Positions 11,301 through 23,029 of a stretch of DNA of 64,000 nt are shown here, one piece after another. The DNA is taken from contig NC_065576.1 in NCBI RefSeq assembly GCF_937616625.2, positions 33,320,628 through 33,384,627 of the forward strand. Direction: 5' to 3'. Under the pieces are notes generated by a model. It did not search any database. It saw nothing but the letters and a program-made list of their open reading frames with translations, and was not told the DNA's origin. The translations under genes and the position numbers were made by a program. The DNA comes from Mercurialis annua (Eukaryota; Streptophyta; Magnoliopsida; Malpighiales; Euphorbiaceae). Each line of letters opens with the position of its first letter. Within the stretch, counting starts at the first letter, position 1.

Positions 11301-12620
11301 GGAGAATCTAAAACTTCTGCATGTGGGCTATTTTCAAGTGGACGTGTTGAAGTTTCCGGAATAAAAGCTTGAACTGATAAATCATGAAGAGAATCACGCA
11401 AAATTCCTCCTTTGAATGATCCAATTTATTTTCGATAAATTGATCAACAAGTATCGAAGGCGAGTTTGGAAGTTTAGCTGAATGATTCTTCTCCAAATCA
11501 GTTGTAGGAGAAATTCCTCGATTTTCATCATCAGAACATCAAAATTCTTCATCATAATCTGACCCCAAAAAATGTTGATTCCCAAAATACACTGGTTGAT
11601 CGATTTCAAAGACATGAACTGTAAAATTCAGATCTGCAATTGAAACTGGAAAAGTCTTATTAATCCAGCCATTCACAGTGAATATAAGCACTGAACCAGT
11701 ATCAATTCGATCCTTCACATAAACTATCGGATGGACTTTCACTGCTTCGCCGAAGCAGTTAGCAATACTGGCAAAAAAATCCGGACACCAAAGTGATAGA
11801 GGGATGCCTGAAATTGACGGCCAAGTCATTCGAAGAGTAGGCGTAGTAAATTCAGCTGCTTTGGAAAACGAATAGAAAAAAATCCAACAATTGTTTGGAT
11901 TTTCCATCTAGAAACAGCATAGCACCCAAAATAGTATCAAAGGTAATGAGAATCAAGCATCCTCCAATTATAGAGATATTATCAAAAATAATATCTTTAG
12001 AAACCAGGTAATCCTTTGCATGAAGAATGGATTGAGCTGAGTTTAATTTAGCCACAATAGATCTATCCAACCAATCTGAATTATTCTCCCTTATCAATTG
12101 AGGATTTAATGAAAGTTTTAAACTTGTATCCTGAATAGTAAATTCAGAAACAATATCCTTGTGACTATGATTAGAAGAGATCACCTTTGCGAAGGAACTA
12201 TTATCCCTAAAGGATGGATGAGAAATATTTTTCATTTTCTGCGTAACCTGTTTCGTCGAGGTTTTTAAATCCTTCTGAATTCCATCAGAATAGCGAGAGT
12301 GATATGCTCGCTGCCTAAATTGCCCTATATTTATCATATTCAGTTGAGAGAGGATCCAATCAAAATCTGCGTTGACAATAGGTCTGAAAAAACCAAAGTT
12401 GCATCCTCGTTCAGTTCATTTCTAAGCAAGGGAAACCTGTCCAAACACCTTGTATTTTGTAAAAGCACCTTCCAAATCAATGTTTTTCCAAATACGTGGG
12501 AAGTTTTCAAAGTAAACAACGCGATTGTTGTCCGTATGTTGAGTTCTTGAAAAAGACAATCCTGCAACCATCTATCTCGAATTCTGTTGAGAATCATGCT
12601 TGGTGAAGGCTGTCGATAGA
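11300..12620 (-). pseudogene. LINE (L1-type) ORF1 remnant, RRM-like plus DUF4283-like
   Basis: Read on the minus strand, the first part encodes an RRM-like segment ('VVYFENFPRIWKNIDLEGAF', later 'GCNFGFFRP') interrupted by stops. Next comes 'DWLDRSIVAKLNSAQS' and then 'RMTWPSISGIPLSLWCPDFF', the pattern of the DUF4283 domain in plant LINE ORF1 proteins. The frame changes between 11852 and 11907 and again near 11500. It would have bound RNA as the nucleic-acid chaperone partner of ORF2. It is degenerate and truncated at its 3' side, where it meets the Tat-like leader. Confidence 0.65.
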
Positions 12621-13016
12621 GGGTGGAAAGGGTTAGGGCTTATTAGCAGGGGATAATGGTGGTGGAGGGGTTTAGGTTTTTGCATGGATGCGGGTACCAA
12701 AATTAAGTTTGCCTGTTTAATCTATCATCTTTTTTATTTTTGCAAAAATATCCACAACTTTATTGAAGTTGATGTGTTAAATAGAAAATAAAGTTAAGAG
12801 GTCCAATAGAATACAAAATTAGTTTAGAGGACTCAGAGAATTATAGGGTATAATTTAGGAGTCAAATAATATATTAACCCGTTTAAACATTATAAAAAAG
12901 TTAATTAATTTGTATCACCATTGATTAATTATATTATATGCTTTTTAAATATGTATATAACTATTAAAAAAACAAGTTTTTCTTCTATGAAAAAAAATCC
13001 AGGAACCTTGTTTATA
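12621..13016. other. AT-rich stretch without recognisable features
   Basis: Includes a short G-rich run ('gggggataatggtggtggagggg' style) just upstream of the LINE ORF1 remnant that may be its 5' leader. No gene, RNA or repeat boundary could be supported. Confidence 0.4.
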
Positions 13017-13025
13017 TTAAATAAA

Positions 13026-13334
13026 GGGTTAATATCATAAAAATTCACCAACTTTACACGTTTTTTCATTTTAATCACGTAGTTTAAATTTTCTCATTTT
13101 CATGCACGAACTACCAGTTTTTCTCAAATTCATGCACGATGCTGAAGTGTCACAACTCCATTGGTATAATTTGCTGAGGTGGATGTCATTTTACACCAAT
13201 AAATGAGTGGCACCTCAGCACCGTGCATGAATTTTGGAAAAAGTGGTAGTTCGTGCATGAAAATGAGAAAATTTAATCTGCGTGATTAAAATGAGAAAAC
13301 GTGTAAAGTTCATGATTTTTTTTGACATTAACCC
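13026..13334. mobile_element. Mutator-type MITE, 309 bp
   Basis: Terminal inverted repeats of roughly 95 bp starting GGGTTAATRTCA, with inner matches such as 'TTTTAATCACG' and 'ATGCACGAACTACCA' and their reverse complements at the other side. The element is flanked by a perfect 9-bp duplication, TTAAATAAA, at 13017-13025 and 13335-13343. Long TIRs and a 9-bp TSD point to a MULE-derived MITE. It has no coding capacity. It is related to the element at 45033. Confidence 0.9.
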
Positions 13335-13377
13335 TTAAATAAAAGTACAAGGATTTTATTTGTATAAAAATAAAAAT

Positions 13378-14618
13378 GAATAAAAGATCAATTAACCCCA
13401 TCGACTTGGCACGAAATATCAAATATTCCCAAATTCATCAAATGCGGTAAAAGAAGACAATAGTTTCGAAAATCGGTCAAAAACACCCTTATGACACAAA
13501 AAGAGAGTGAGATTAATTTGACCTAATTAACCCTAGCTAATTATAATTAATCTTAATTAACCTTATTTAAAATTATAATTGATCATAATTAATTAAAACT
13601 GTAATTAATAAAAAGTTAGGGACTTGTTCTATCCTTTTTCCTCAATTAATCTATTTAAGCCTAATTAAATAACCTAATTCAAACTTAATTCAACTAATTA
13701 AACCCTAATTGCAAATCCATTTGCCTCAAAATCAATAAATCAATACCACAAAACACCACTTCCACCGCCATCGGTAATTGGGTTTTAATTCTTCATGCTA
13801 GATGTTACAAGCATTTTAACTTGCATTACACTGATCTAACCTAAGTAATCATTCTAAAAAAACGCCCTTCAACCCAACTCACTACCGCTGCCATCATTTT
13901 CTCAAAACAAACAAATTCTCAAAATTTACAAAACAAATGGAAAACAAATCTCAAAACTAATAAATAAAGAACAATAAACCAGCAACAATGGCAACATTAG
14001 TCTTAGTCTCGTTCCTGCAAAAGTGGTTTGTTCGGTTCGTGGCGACGTTTGGGGCTGCTATGGCTGGTGGGTTCGGTTCATGGCTGCTCGTTGCAATTGT
14101 GTGTGGTTGATGCTGCTAGAGAACTTCAGCCGTTTGTGACCAGCAACGAGAGAGAGGATAAGAGATGGGTGTTGCCAGTCGTCCCATGGTGGAGAAGCGG
14201 TGTTCTTTGATGCCAAAGATGAGGTGAGGTGGCTGGCGAGGTGAGGTGGGCGGCGGTGATAGATGTAGAAGATGAATAGGTTGGGAAAATTTGATTGAAA
14301 GATGAAAAAGGTGTAAAATAACCTTTCAGTTTCTATTTTAAAATTAATATAATTTTTGAAGTTTTAAAATATTAGTATTGTAATTGAAATTGAAAATTCA
14401 TTAAGTATTATTTGAAGAATGGAATAAAAATTAAGGATTATTTTAAACGTTTTTCCATTTAATTAGGGAGAGTGTATTTCACACACGGAGGTGAGAGTGG
14501 GGGAGGGTGCATTTGATCCGGTTTGGCATAATAGTGGACTGAATTGATCCGGTTTTGTGACCTTGGACATATTTGATATTTCGTGCCAAGTTGAGGGGGT
14601 TTTTTGATCCTTTGTTCT
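13378..14618. mobile_element. 1.24-kb TIR element, probably MULE-derived, with GC-rich cargo
   Basis: The left end GAATAAAAGATCAATTAACC and the right end (reverse complement GAACAAAGGATCAAAAAACC) form an imperfect TIR that continues through a shared 'ACTTGGCACGAAATATCAAA'. The 9-bp AATAAAAAT is present on both sides (13369-13377 and 14619-14627). The interior around 14000-14290 is far more GC-rich than the surroundings and includes a short open frame (14028-14210) of no recognisable family, which could be captured host sequence. No transposase is seen. Confidence 0.75.
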
Positions 14619-14829
14619 AATAAAAATATAGAAACTTTATTTTTAAAAAGGATAAAATTACAGAAACTTTAATTTGTAAAAAAAAACTACAGAAACTTAA
14701 TCGATATATATCAAACCACAAAAGTGAATTTCTATCTTCAATAACGGCAGACGCACTTACTCTAAAGTAAAATAAAAGTGCAGAAATTTGATGTATATGT
14801 TTTTTTTAGGAAGGCCAAAGCCAAAGAAA

Positions 14830-15807
14830 TCAACTAGTTCTACACATCATAGGGATGGAAACTCTAGCAATATCTTTCAATAGGTGACATCTGATTCTAG
14901 CAGGAGAGACCTCAAAGAGAGAACGCCCTAGAGCGATCAAGAAACCATGATTAGTCATCCAATCTGCGTAACGGTTACCTTTTCTATAAGTATAGCAAAT
15001 AACCACGTTCCACCTATTAAGAATAGTTCTAATAGCGGTGAAACGATACGTATTTGTGTTGACGTGTTGAACATTCTTCAAAAGGGATTCAACTGCGAGC
15101 TTGCTATCCATATCAAGGATAACGTTTCTGTACCCTTTTGTCCAAGCTATCTCGAGACCATAAAGGGCACCCCAAAGTTCAGCTTGGAGCACAGAGCACC
15201 TACCAATGTATCTTTTGTATCCAAAAATCCAATCACCATCTTTGTTGCGTGCAAGGCCACCGGAGGATGCATTGTTGTTTGGAGATCGCACTGCTCCATC
15301 CGAGTTTATCTTGATCCAATTAAAAGGAGGCGGAGACCAAGCAATGAGACAAGACTTCCTAGGAGCATCAGTTGGCGTCGAAAGGAGAACAGAACGACGG
15401 GCCTGAGTCGTATATTTAACCATGGACAGAACCAAGTGAATGATCTCATTAGTGCTTCGATTTTTCCCCTTTGAAAATAAGGTTATTTCGCTGGTTCCAT
15501 AAACACCAGCAGGTGACTCTGAAAAGAACATTACAATTAAGCTGATGCCGGTCATTATTTGCCTGCGAATTTTCAAAAAACGAGACATTAAAATCGCTAT
15601 TAAAAAAAGTTGTGAAAGCTTTGGGTTAATCAATTTCTTCCAAACTTCCCTAGCTCGAATGCAATTTCGAAGGATTTGGTCTGTATCCTCTATTTTTGTC
15701 ATATGCCGTCTTCCTCGCTCGTTGTTTATAAGTAATTTGTTCTTAGCCGCAATCCAAAGAAAAGTTCGGATGCGTTGAGCTTCATGCCACCCCAAATGGC
15801 CTTCCAC
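14830..15807 (-). pseudogene. LINE ORF2 RNase H domain (325-codon open segment)
   Basis: Continuous frame with a zinc-finger-like linker region followed by an RNase H domain of the type added to plant L1 ORF2: 'KINSDGAVRSPNNNASSGGL' (first Asp), 'LQAELWGALYGLEIA' (Glu), 'ILDMDSKLAVESL' (Asp) and 'GNRYADWMTNHG' (last Asp). All four acidic residues of the DEDD set are visible. The frame is separated from RT by frameshifts, so it is a fragment of a dead ORF2 and not a host gene. Confidence 0.85.
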
Positions 15808-15916
15808 TTGCTGTCCTCCTCGCTCAAATGGTAATTATCCTGCAAATAATAGGCATACCTGACTGAGAAATTTTCGGAGCTGGTCAAACCCTAGTAGCGC
15901 CTATCTTCATCATGAG

Positions 15917-17547
15917 CTACAGTAGGGGGGTTAATGGCAGCCAAATGCAAGAGAACAGTATTCGGTAATAACCCATCCAAAGCTTCCCAATTCCACAAGC
16001 CATTAAAACATTATCTCTCACGCTAAAATGAAGAACATGAGCGGGAATTGGAGAAAAATCAAGAAGTTTGAGAGGACCAAGATCACCAATTGTCTTCCCA
16101 AAACTTAACAGTAGCGCCATCTCCAACGGCCTAGTGGGTACCGAACAAAACATGATCCCAGATGTGAGCAAGGTTACGCCAGAGTGTGGAACTAGAGCTT
16201 CTAGATTTGTAATTATATCCGTTACGAGACCACCTGTATTTATTTCGAAGCAGTTGAACCCAGAGAAGCTCCGGTTCCGTGATAACTAAAAAGGCAATTT
16301 TCATAATAAACGCATTATTTTATTTTCTCATGTCTCGAATACCACTTCCATTATTTTCACAGGGAGCGCACATATCCTTCCAATTCACTAAGTTGAGCTT
16401 ACGAGACTCGTCCGTAGTCCCCCAAACAAAATTGTGAACTGTCCGATTAATCTGTTCGCTATGGCCTTTTGGCAGAGTTGTCGTCTGTTTTGAGTAGCCG
16501 GGAATCGACGTCACAACTGATTTTGCCAAAGTAAGGTGGCCAGCAAGAGAAAGCATGCTAGCATTCCAACAAGAGAGTTTGCTTTTAATTTTCTCAACAA
16601 TATTAGCATATGTGGCCTTAGTAACTCGAGAATTTAATAAGGGCACCCCCAAGGCATTTCCCAAGGTCCGTCGACCTTTGAAAAACCATCAAAGAACTGA
16701 CGTTAACTGACTGCTGGAATTTGACATTTTTAGAGAAAAAGATCTTAGTCTTGTTCAAGCTAACTTTCAGGCCAGAACTTAAGGAAAAATCGTCAAGAAT
16801 GGCCTTGACAATTCGACCTTGCTCCTCGCTAGCTCTACTGAATAAAACTAGGTCATCTGAAAAGAATAAATAAGAAAGGTTATGCCCAAATTTGTTCAGT
16901 TTAATAGGAAGCCACTCACCATTTTTAACTGAGAGATTAATACGATAAACTAAACGCTCTATGCATAAAACAAAAAGGTAAGGAGAAAGAGAGTCCCCTT
17001 GACGGATGCCCCTAAAAGGTTTGAATTCCTGCGAAGGACGCCCATTCCATATAAGACTCATATGTGAAGAAGAAACAGAATGCATTATAACTTTAATAAG
17101 ATTATTAGTGAAGTATGCGTCAAGAGGAGTATCTGCAATAAATTGCTAGTACAAACGATCATAAGCTTTATCCATATCAACTTTAATAGAAAATTAACCC
17201 TCTTTCCCCTTTTTAAACCTCCTGGAGTGGATAACTTCTTGAGCAATAATGATATTATTAGTAATATTACGACCGACAATAAAATTGACTTGCGTGGGAC
17301 GGACGATGTGCGGAAAAATTGGCTCTAGCTTGCTGGCAATAATTTTAGTAACAATTTTGTAGATTGCCGAAAACAAACTTATGGGTCTAAAGTCCTTGAT
17401 AGAATCAGGATTGGCACATTTAGAAATCAGGGAGATAATGGTTTTATTAATGAGAGGATCAATAACTCCATCTTTGAAAATATTTAAAATCAGAACGGTA
17501 TTTAAAAATGTATGTGTTTTATAGTGTAGGGTCCTAAAGTCAAACAA
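15917..17547 (-). pseudogene. LINE ORF2 reverse transcriptase, frameshifted
   Basis: The minus strand encodes 'INKTIISLISKCANPDSIKD' and 'FRPISLFSAIYKIVTKIIA' (RT fingers), then 'GIRQGDSLSPYLFVLCIERL', and the catalytic box 'YLFFSDDLVLF' (FSDD in place of YADD/FADD). The reading frame is spread over at least four frames (17194-17547, 17085-17279, 16618-17085, 16320-16664), so no intact enzyme can be made. A further fragment lies at 15917-16171. Confidence 0.85.
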
Positions 17548-17591
17548 AATGAAAGTGGAAGTATTTAAAAATGTGTTACATCTATAAATTA

Positions 17592-18042
17592 GGCAAAAGG
17601 GCTCAAAAACTACCCACCTTTCATTTTTTTTTCAATAGCACCCTGACCTTGTAATTTTTTCAATAGCACCCTATTTCGTATTTTTGGATTTCAATAGCAC
17701 CCCGACCTTGTAATTTTGTCAATAGCACCCTATTTCGTATTTTTCGATTTCAATAGCACCCTAAATCATCAAATTAAACTCATTTATCGAGGACTTATTT
17801 GAATTTTTTTTAAGTTAAAAGGACTTGTTTAAATGTGTTCAAGTAGAAAAAAGTATAATTTCACCTTTAAATTTAGTTCTTTTGAAAATTTTCATCCTTA
17901 TAGTAATCAAATCATCTAATTTTCTCAATTAGGGTGCTATTGAAATTGAAAAATACGAAATAGAGTGCTATTGACAAAATTACAAGGTGAGGGTGTTATT
18001 GAAAAAAAATTGAAAGCTCGGTAGTTTTTGAGCCCTTTTGCC
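17592..18042. mobile_element. MITE, 451 bp, Mutator-like, TIR GGCAAAAGGGCTC
   Basis: The TIR starts GGCAAAAGGGCTCAAAAAC and is mirrored at the right end. The 9-bp target duplication TATAAATTA is perfect (17583-17591 and 18043-18051). Near the left end, the phrase 'caatagcaccctatttcgta' is repeated in tandem (about 17663 and 17720) and occurs inverted near the right end. The element is non-coding and related to the larger, diverged element at 52672-53325. Confidence 0.88.
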
Positions 18043-18051
18043 TATAAATTA

Positions 18052-18651
18052 TGAGGAATTTGCAGAAAAAACTCTAACTTTAAAATTATTTGCACCCAAT
18101 ACTTTAATTTAACAAATTAATATTTTTACTTCTTTATTCTAATGTTTTTAATTGTACTCTAGTTAGATCTTTGTTTAATTGGAAAAATACCTCATTTTGA
18201 TACCTGCACTCTTTTTTCCTCCTTTTTCTCTTTCTCTTTCTTCTTCCTCTTTGTTTCCTTTTTTCTGCTACCTTTTTCTATATTTTTTTCTTTTTTGTAC
18301 CATTTTAATGATGTTTCTTAGCAAATTTTATCTAATTTTCTATAATTTATCTAATAATTTCAAAATATAACCCAAACAATAAAAAACACGAAGCAAATAA
18401 GAAAGCACAGATGATAAAATCGATCTTATTCGTCTCAAAAAAATTAAAACACCTGAATGTTTTGCAATCACCACCGTCGTAATCTCTTATTCTGGATCTT
18501 CTTCTTCCTTTTTCTATCTTTTTATCGGTTAGTTTTCAATTTTTATTGACAATTTTGTGCATATGTTTGAAATTATTGTGAATTGTTTTAAACTTTTTTA
18601 TTTAAATGTTGGAAATTATATTTTTGAAACTGTTTTAAAATTGTTTGAAAC
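18052..18651. other. AT-rich spacer running into the minisatellite
   Basis: Pyrimidine-rich in 18200-18300, otherwise featureless. From about 18560 it contains phrases such as 'gttttaaac' and 'gtttgaaac' that resemble the ~60-bp minisatellite resuming at 34503. The last five bases (GAAAC, 18647-18651) are the left copy of the Athila-like element's target duplication. Without the insertion the two sides would join. Confidence 0.6.
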
Positions 18652-20029
18652 TGATAGGAGTATTTTACTCATATTTAGAGTGTCGTTTCCGCATGCTTTT
18701 ACTATGTTTTGTCATGTTTTTATGGTATTCCGAAAGTCTTATTGCATGTTTTAGTATTTCAGATACTTGGGAGCATTGCGGAAGTATTTTGGTACAAAAG
18801 ATGGAAAAGTCGACGAAAGAGAGGCGAAAGCTCATTTGCAATTCTGAAAAGCTGACCCCTCTGCACTATTTGACCAATTTGTATCGGTAGAGGTCTCTAA
18901 TGATTTTTTGTTCTTCATAAGAGTTAAAGTAAACATCCTAAGCTTTCCAATGGTTCAAGAACCAACTCATTTGGACATTTCTACACCGAGTTATGCAGTT
19001 TTGAAGTTTGTGGTCATGAAGTCTGTGAGTTACACGATCCGTGCAAAGCCTTGCTCGATCCGTGCATGAAAGAATGAGAAGCAGAAGTTCCCCAGAAGGT
19101 TGTGCATGATTCGTGCACCCATGAGTAAGTTGGGTTGCACGATTCGTGCAAAGGCTTAAAGTTAGAATCGAAAATCTGAAGAAAAGGACAAGGCTTATGC
19201 ACACTTCCTCTTTTGGCCCAACACTCTTTTATAGGATGTTTTTATTTCCTTTTTTGAGAACACTATAAGTATCACTTTATGTTTCAAATTAGGGTATGGA
19301 ACATTCATTACTTTTATTCCTTTTGTGTTACCTCTTAAAAATAGTTTAGAATCTCTTTCGAATTGTGTGCTCCATCTTTTCCACCATTGCTGGTGAAGTT
19401 GAAGATTTTAAGTTTGATTGAACAAGATCTCTTATTAATTAATGCAAGTTTATTTATTGTGGAATCTTCATTATCTTGTATGAGTTATTGTTCTTCCATT
19501 TTACTTAAGGTAACTTTCCCTTACTCCTTAATGTTTAGTGATTTGATTTATTGCTTGTGTTGAGAACTTAGCCATGTGTGGCTAAGCCCCTTGTTAGGGG
19601 GTTGGTATGATAACCTAGGGTTGTATGATTGGTTGGTTCATAGTGTTGTATGCTTATGTTTTACTCCTATTGCTTATTGCTTGTTTAGGATTAGCTACCC
19701 TAATCATGTTTAGAGTTTGATTAATACACCGAGAGGTGGTTGATTAGATTGACTAATAGGATTAAAAATCTAGGTTTTAGAGCTCCACGAGAGTGGGTTT
19801 GAACCTAGGTGGCCCTAGAGTGGATTGACTAATCGCTAGTTAATGATTTGATTTTGCCGTGTAACACGAGAGTGAGCTTGGTATTGATTAGATGATTAGG
19901 TAGCGGTTTTTTCATTCTTTGAGGCTCGAGAGAGCGGGAATGATGTTTTAGAACTCGCTCGGTCCTTAGCAACTTCCAATTTGACCAATCATGAAATGCA
20001 TAACCTAGGTGGGATTACCAATCCCTTGA
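18652..20029 (+). repeat. Athila-like 5' LTR, first segment
   Basis: First 1,378 bp of the LTR. It contains four copies of the near-palindrome TGCACGATYCGTGCA between 19032 and 19150, then 'cttttatagg', a weak TATA candidate. The segment ends with CTTGA (20025-20029), the left target duplication of the nested element; the LTR resumes at 30071 and ends at 30294. Confidence 0.9.
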
Positions 20030-23029
20030 TGTCACGACCCAAATTATTGAGCCGAGACCGGCGCTAGGGAATGGGAGTGGTTGCTCCGAAACCCGTAGCA
20101 AGCCTAAAACCGTTATAAATTTTTCGCGATTAAAACATATTACTATATACAATACGTTTTCAGAAATCTTCTTTAAATAATATAATTCAATTATTAAAAC
20201 ATCGGATTTCTTTTCTGAAAACATTCGCGAACAAATTCTTAGAAACCAGGGTCTTACCGAGCGATATCTCATATCCAGCACCGCCCTGTTTCTGACCACA
20301 AACATAACCAATTCCTCTTAAGGCAATTGGTACACAATTCAAACGAATAAAACGCCATCTTTATAAACAACTTACTTATATAATTATATCAGAGTTTACT
20401 TTTCAAATACCGTTTGAAATTAAATCATACACCTAATACTGACACCTACTGACTACTGCAGCTCTATAAAACTTGTACTTTGTGTAAGCCAAAAGGCTGC
20501 CAACACAAAGGAGATGGTCTGTCTGATCCGACTCCGGTCACCTGAAAGGAAACACTGTGAGGGGGTCAGTATTTTGGGAAATACTGAGTGAGCTTGCAAG
20601 TTACTAACGGTATTAATATAAAAACATAACATCGCATCTCAAGAAAACAATAGTATAAAACATATAAACATGTATTTGATCCGTACGAAACTAATATCCT
20701 AGCATGCGACACATCTTTCGAATAATCATATATCATTCAACCCAATCGTAAATATCAATTGCGAGTCCAACTCGCTGGTGGCCCAGCCACTAGATACGGG
20801 GACTTCCAGGCTACACCGTAGCCGAGTTCACTCTGCGTATCGAAATCATAACTCAATCGTAAATATCATATTCATCAACAGCTCCCAGCTGTGTCAAGTC
20901 ATTTCTCAATGCAAACATACTAGACTGACTCGATACTGGTGATCACACAGCCTATTGACACCCAATAGGTAGCTAGTTTCTTCGGATCGCATACTAGTCT
21001 TTTATATATAAACTTGATAAAACATATAACATCTCAATCAATCATATATAATGCGATGCGTATAAACAATATACGTATATATATGAAATTAACTTTTATA
21101 TTAATAATACGCGAAAGTAAATTTGCCACTCACAGTGACCGCTATTCCTTATATCCAAACGTAAGCTCCTGGAGACTGGTCCGTCAATCCTCGTCGAGCT
21201 TCTTGGTTCGTTATACTCGTAGTCCGTTACATCTATCATAGGATTCTATCGTTAAAACATATACTTAGAGAATCCTATTCTTAAAAACTGCACTAGATAC
21301 CTAACACGACAAAAGCACGAAACATAACCGTCGTGCTCTAAACATATCTTTCTCTGCAGATATCTATTCATATCTTGATTACTTATCATGCTAATGTTCA
21401 TTGCTATAATTTCTTTGTTAATATTCATTTTAAGACATTAGTCAGAGTTCTACACCCGTATCATGCCATCGGAAGCCAGTTTTCGCTCCCGGAAGTCCCA
21501 GGGAGGTCACAATCAAAGTAGGGCACGTCGTGCCAGCTTGGCACATCGTGCCCTTCACTGGTGCACGTCGTGCACCCTTGTGGTGCACGTCGTGCACCCC
21601 TGTGGTGCACGTCGCGCACCAGCACGACGTGCTGAAGTGCAGCACGTCGTGCGCACTTTGGAAGCAGCGGTTTTGAGGCTCCTAGACCTTTTTCAAAGCC
21701 CCAAATTACTCCAAATTCATTCCAACACATACCTAGATCATTTAAACACATTATTAACACTTTTATCACTTCGAAATAAACCGTAAACGTCTCAATTCCG
21801 ACGTACGCGATTCGAGCGTAACATTTTCGTTGAGACAGCCTATAACCTCAACTTTTAACATCCAAATCAGCAATATTACCTTGATATGATGCTTAGGATT
21901 GATAGACAATCCTTTCCTCTTTCCAACGCAACGAGAATCGCTCAATTCCGAGTCCGAACGAAGAAATTATGCCAATCGCAAGTCCGCTCGCGTCGCGAGG
22001 TTATGTCGCACGTCGTGAGACCTTGTCGCACGTCGTGCGACACCATAGAACAGCCCCAAATATCATCCCGACATCCCTAACTCATTCCGACATGTTTCTA
22101 CATCAATATAACACAATATTCAACTCAATAATCATCAAAAACGTCAAAAATAACGTGACTACAGTTGATACGATTCGATCTCGACATGGCAGCCCTATAT
22201 TCTTCAATTTCAGCAACTAAAACGTCAAGCTTACCTCGATTTGAAGCTTAACAATGATAGAGAATTGAATTCTGGACGAATCGATATAAAGAACTCGCGA
22301 TTTGGACGAGAAACGGCGAAACCGCGACGGATCGCATTTGATCGTCGAAACCTTCTGTAGGTTTCTTGTTTCTCTGATCACTTTTCCCCTTTTCCTTATT
22401 CATAAGGAAAGAAACATATATATCTTGGTTAACTAGCCACTTTGGTCCTTCATTTCTTTAATTTAAACCATTTCTCTTTTAAACTTTCTAATTTAACTAA
22501 ATGGTTTAATTATCCTTTTAATTCGATTATTTACGTATTATTTATATCCGATAAATAATACTAACTCAATATTTTATTTTTCCGTCATTAATCTTCAAAT
22601 TGCTATTCTCTAAGCTTAATTGGCTAATTTACACTTTAGCCCTTGAAACTTTTCAAAAGTTACAATTTAGCCCAAACGCATCCGCGTCCAAATTTTTAAA
22701 AGGTCTCCGATTGACCCGAAACTTTTACCACATATATTATAAAACATTTCGCGGACCTTGGCGAAATAATTTCCATTTTTATCTCAAAGTGGCTAAATTA
22801 CCACTTTGGTCCCTATACTTTATTTTGGGCTTTTCTTAACACTTTTCCTTTTAATTCCAATTTACAACTATCATATGATATTAATAACTTCGTCGTTAAC
22901 TTTCCGAAACCGACCTACTAACATTATGCATTTTAATCTTTATCAGAAATCTTTCTGATATCGCCACTCCGGCGAATCCAAACTGTACACGTGGTCCAAT
23001 TAGTTAATTAATTATTTTGGGGTATTACA
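20030..23029 (-). repeat. 3' LTR (left) of the nested LARD-like element, 3,000 bp
   Basis: Nearly identical to 27066-30065 (offset 7,036). Contains a cluster of GCACGTCGTGC-type palindromes at 21521-21656 and a second patch at 22013-22042. Short frames at 21014, 21461, 21886 and elsewhere repeat in both LTRs and have no protein character. Confidence 0.95.

Larger units (their letters stand above)
14800..17548 (-). mobile_element. 5'-truncated L1-type LINE
   Basis: Minus-strand LINE with the C-terminal half of ORF2 (reverse transcriptase then RNase H) and a short A-rich 3' end (T run at 14800-14807 on the plus strand) following 'ggctttggccttcct'. The 5' side breaks inside RT near 17548, the usual product of incomplete target-primed reverse transcription. 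I could not find a convincing target duplication. Several frameshifts and stops show it is old. Confidence 0.8.

Noticed and set aside
11207..11615. Three small minus-strand frames (62-73 codons)
   Set aside because: Decayed pieces of the LINE ORF1 region and Tat-like leader; no independent gene signal.
18179..18370. 63-codon frame upstream of the Athila-like element
   Set aside because: Low-complexity Ser/Phe/Leu string in pyrimidine-rich DNA, no promoter or homology seen.
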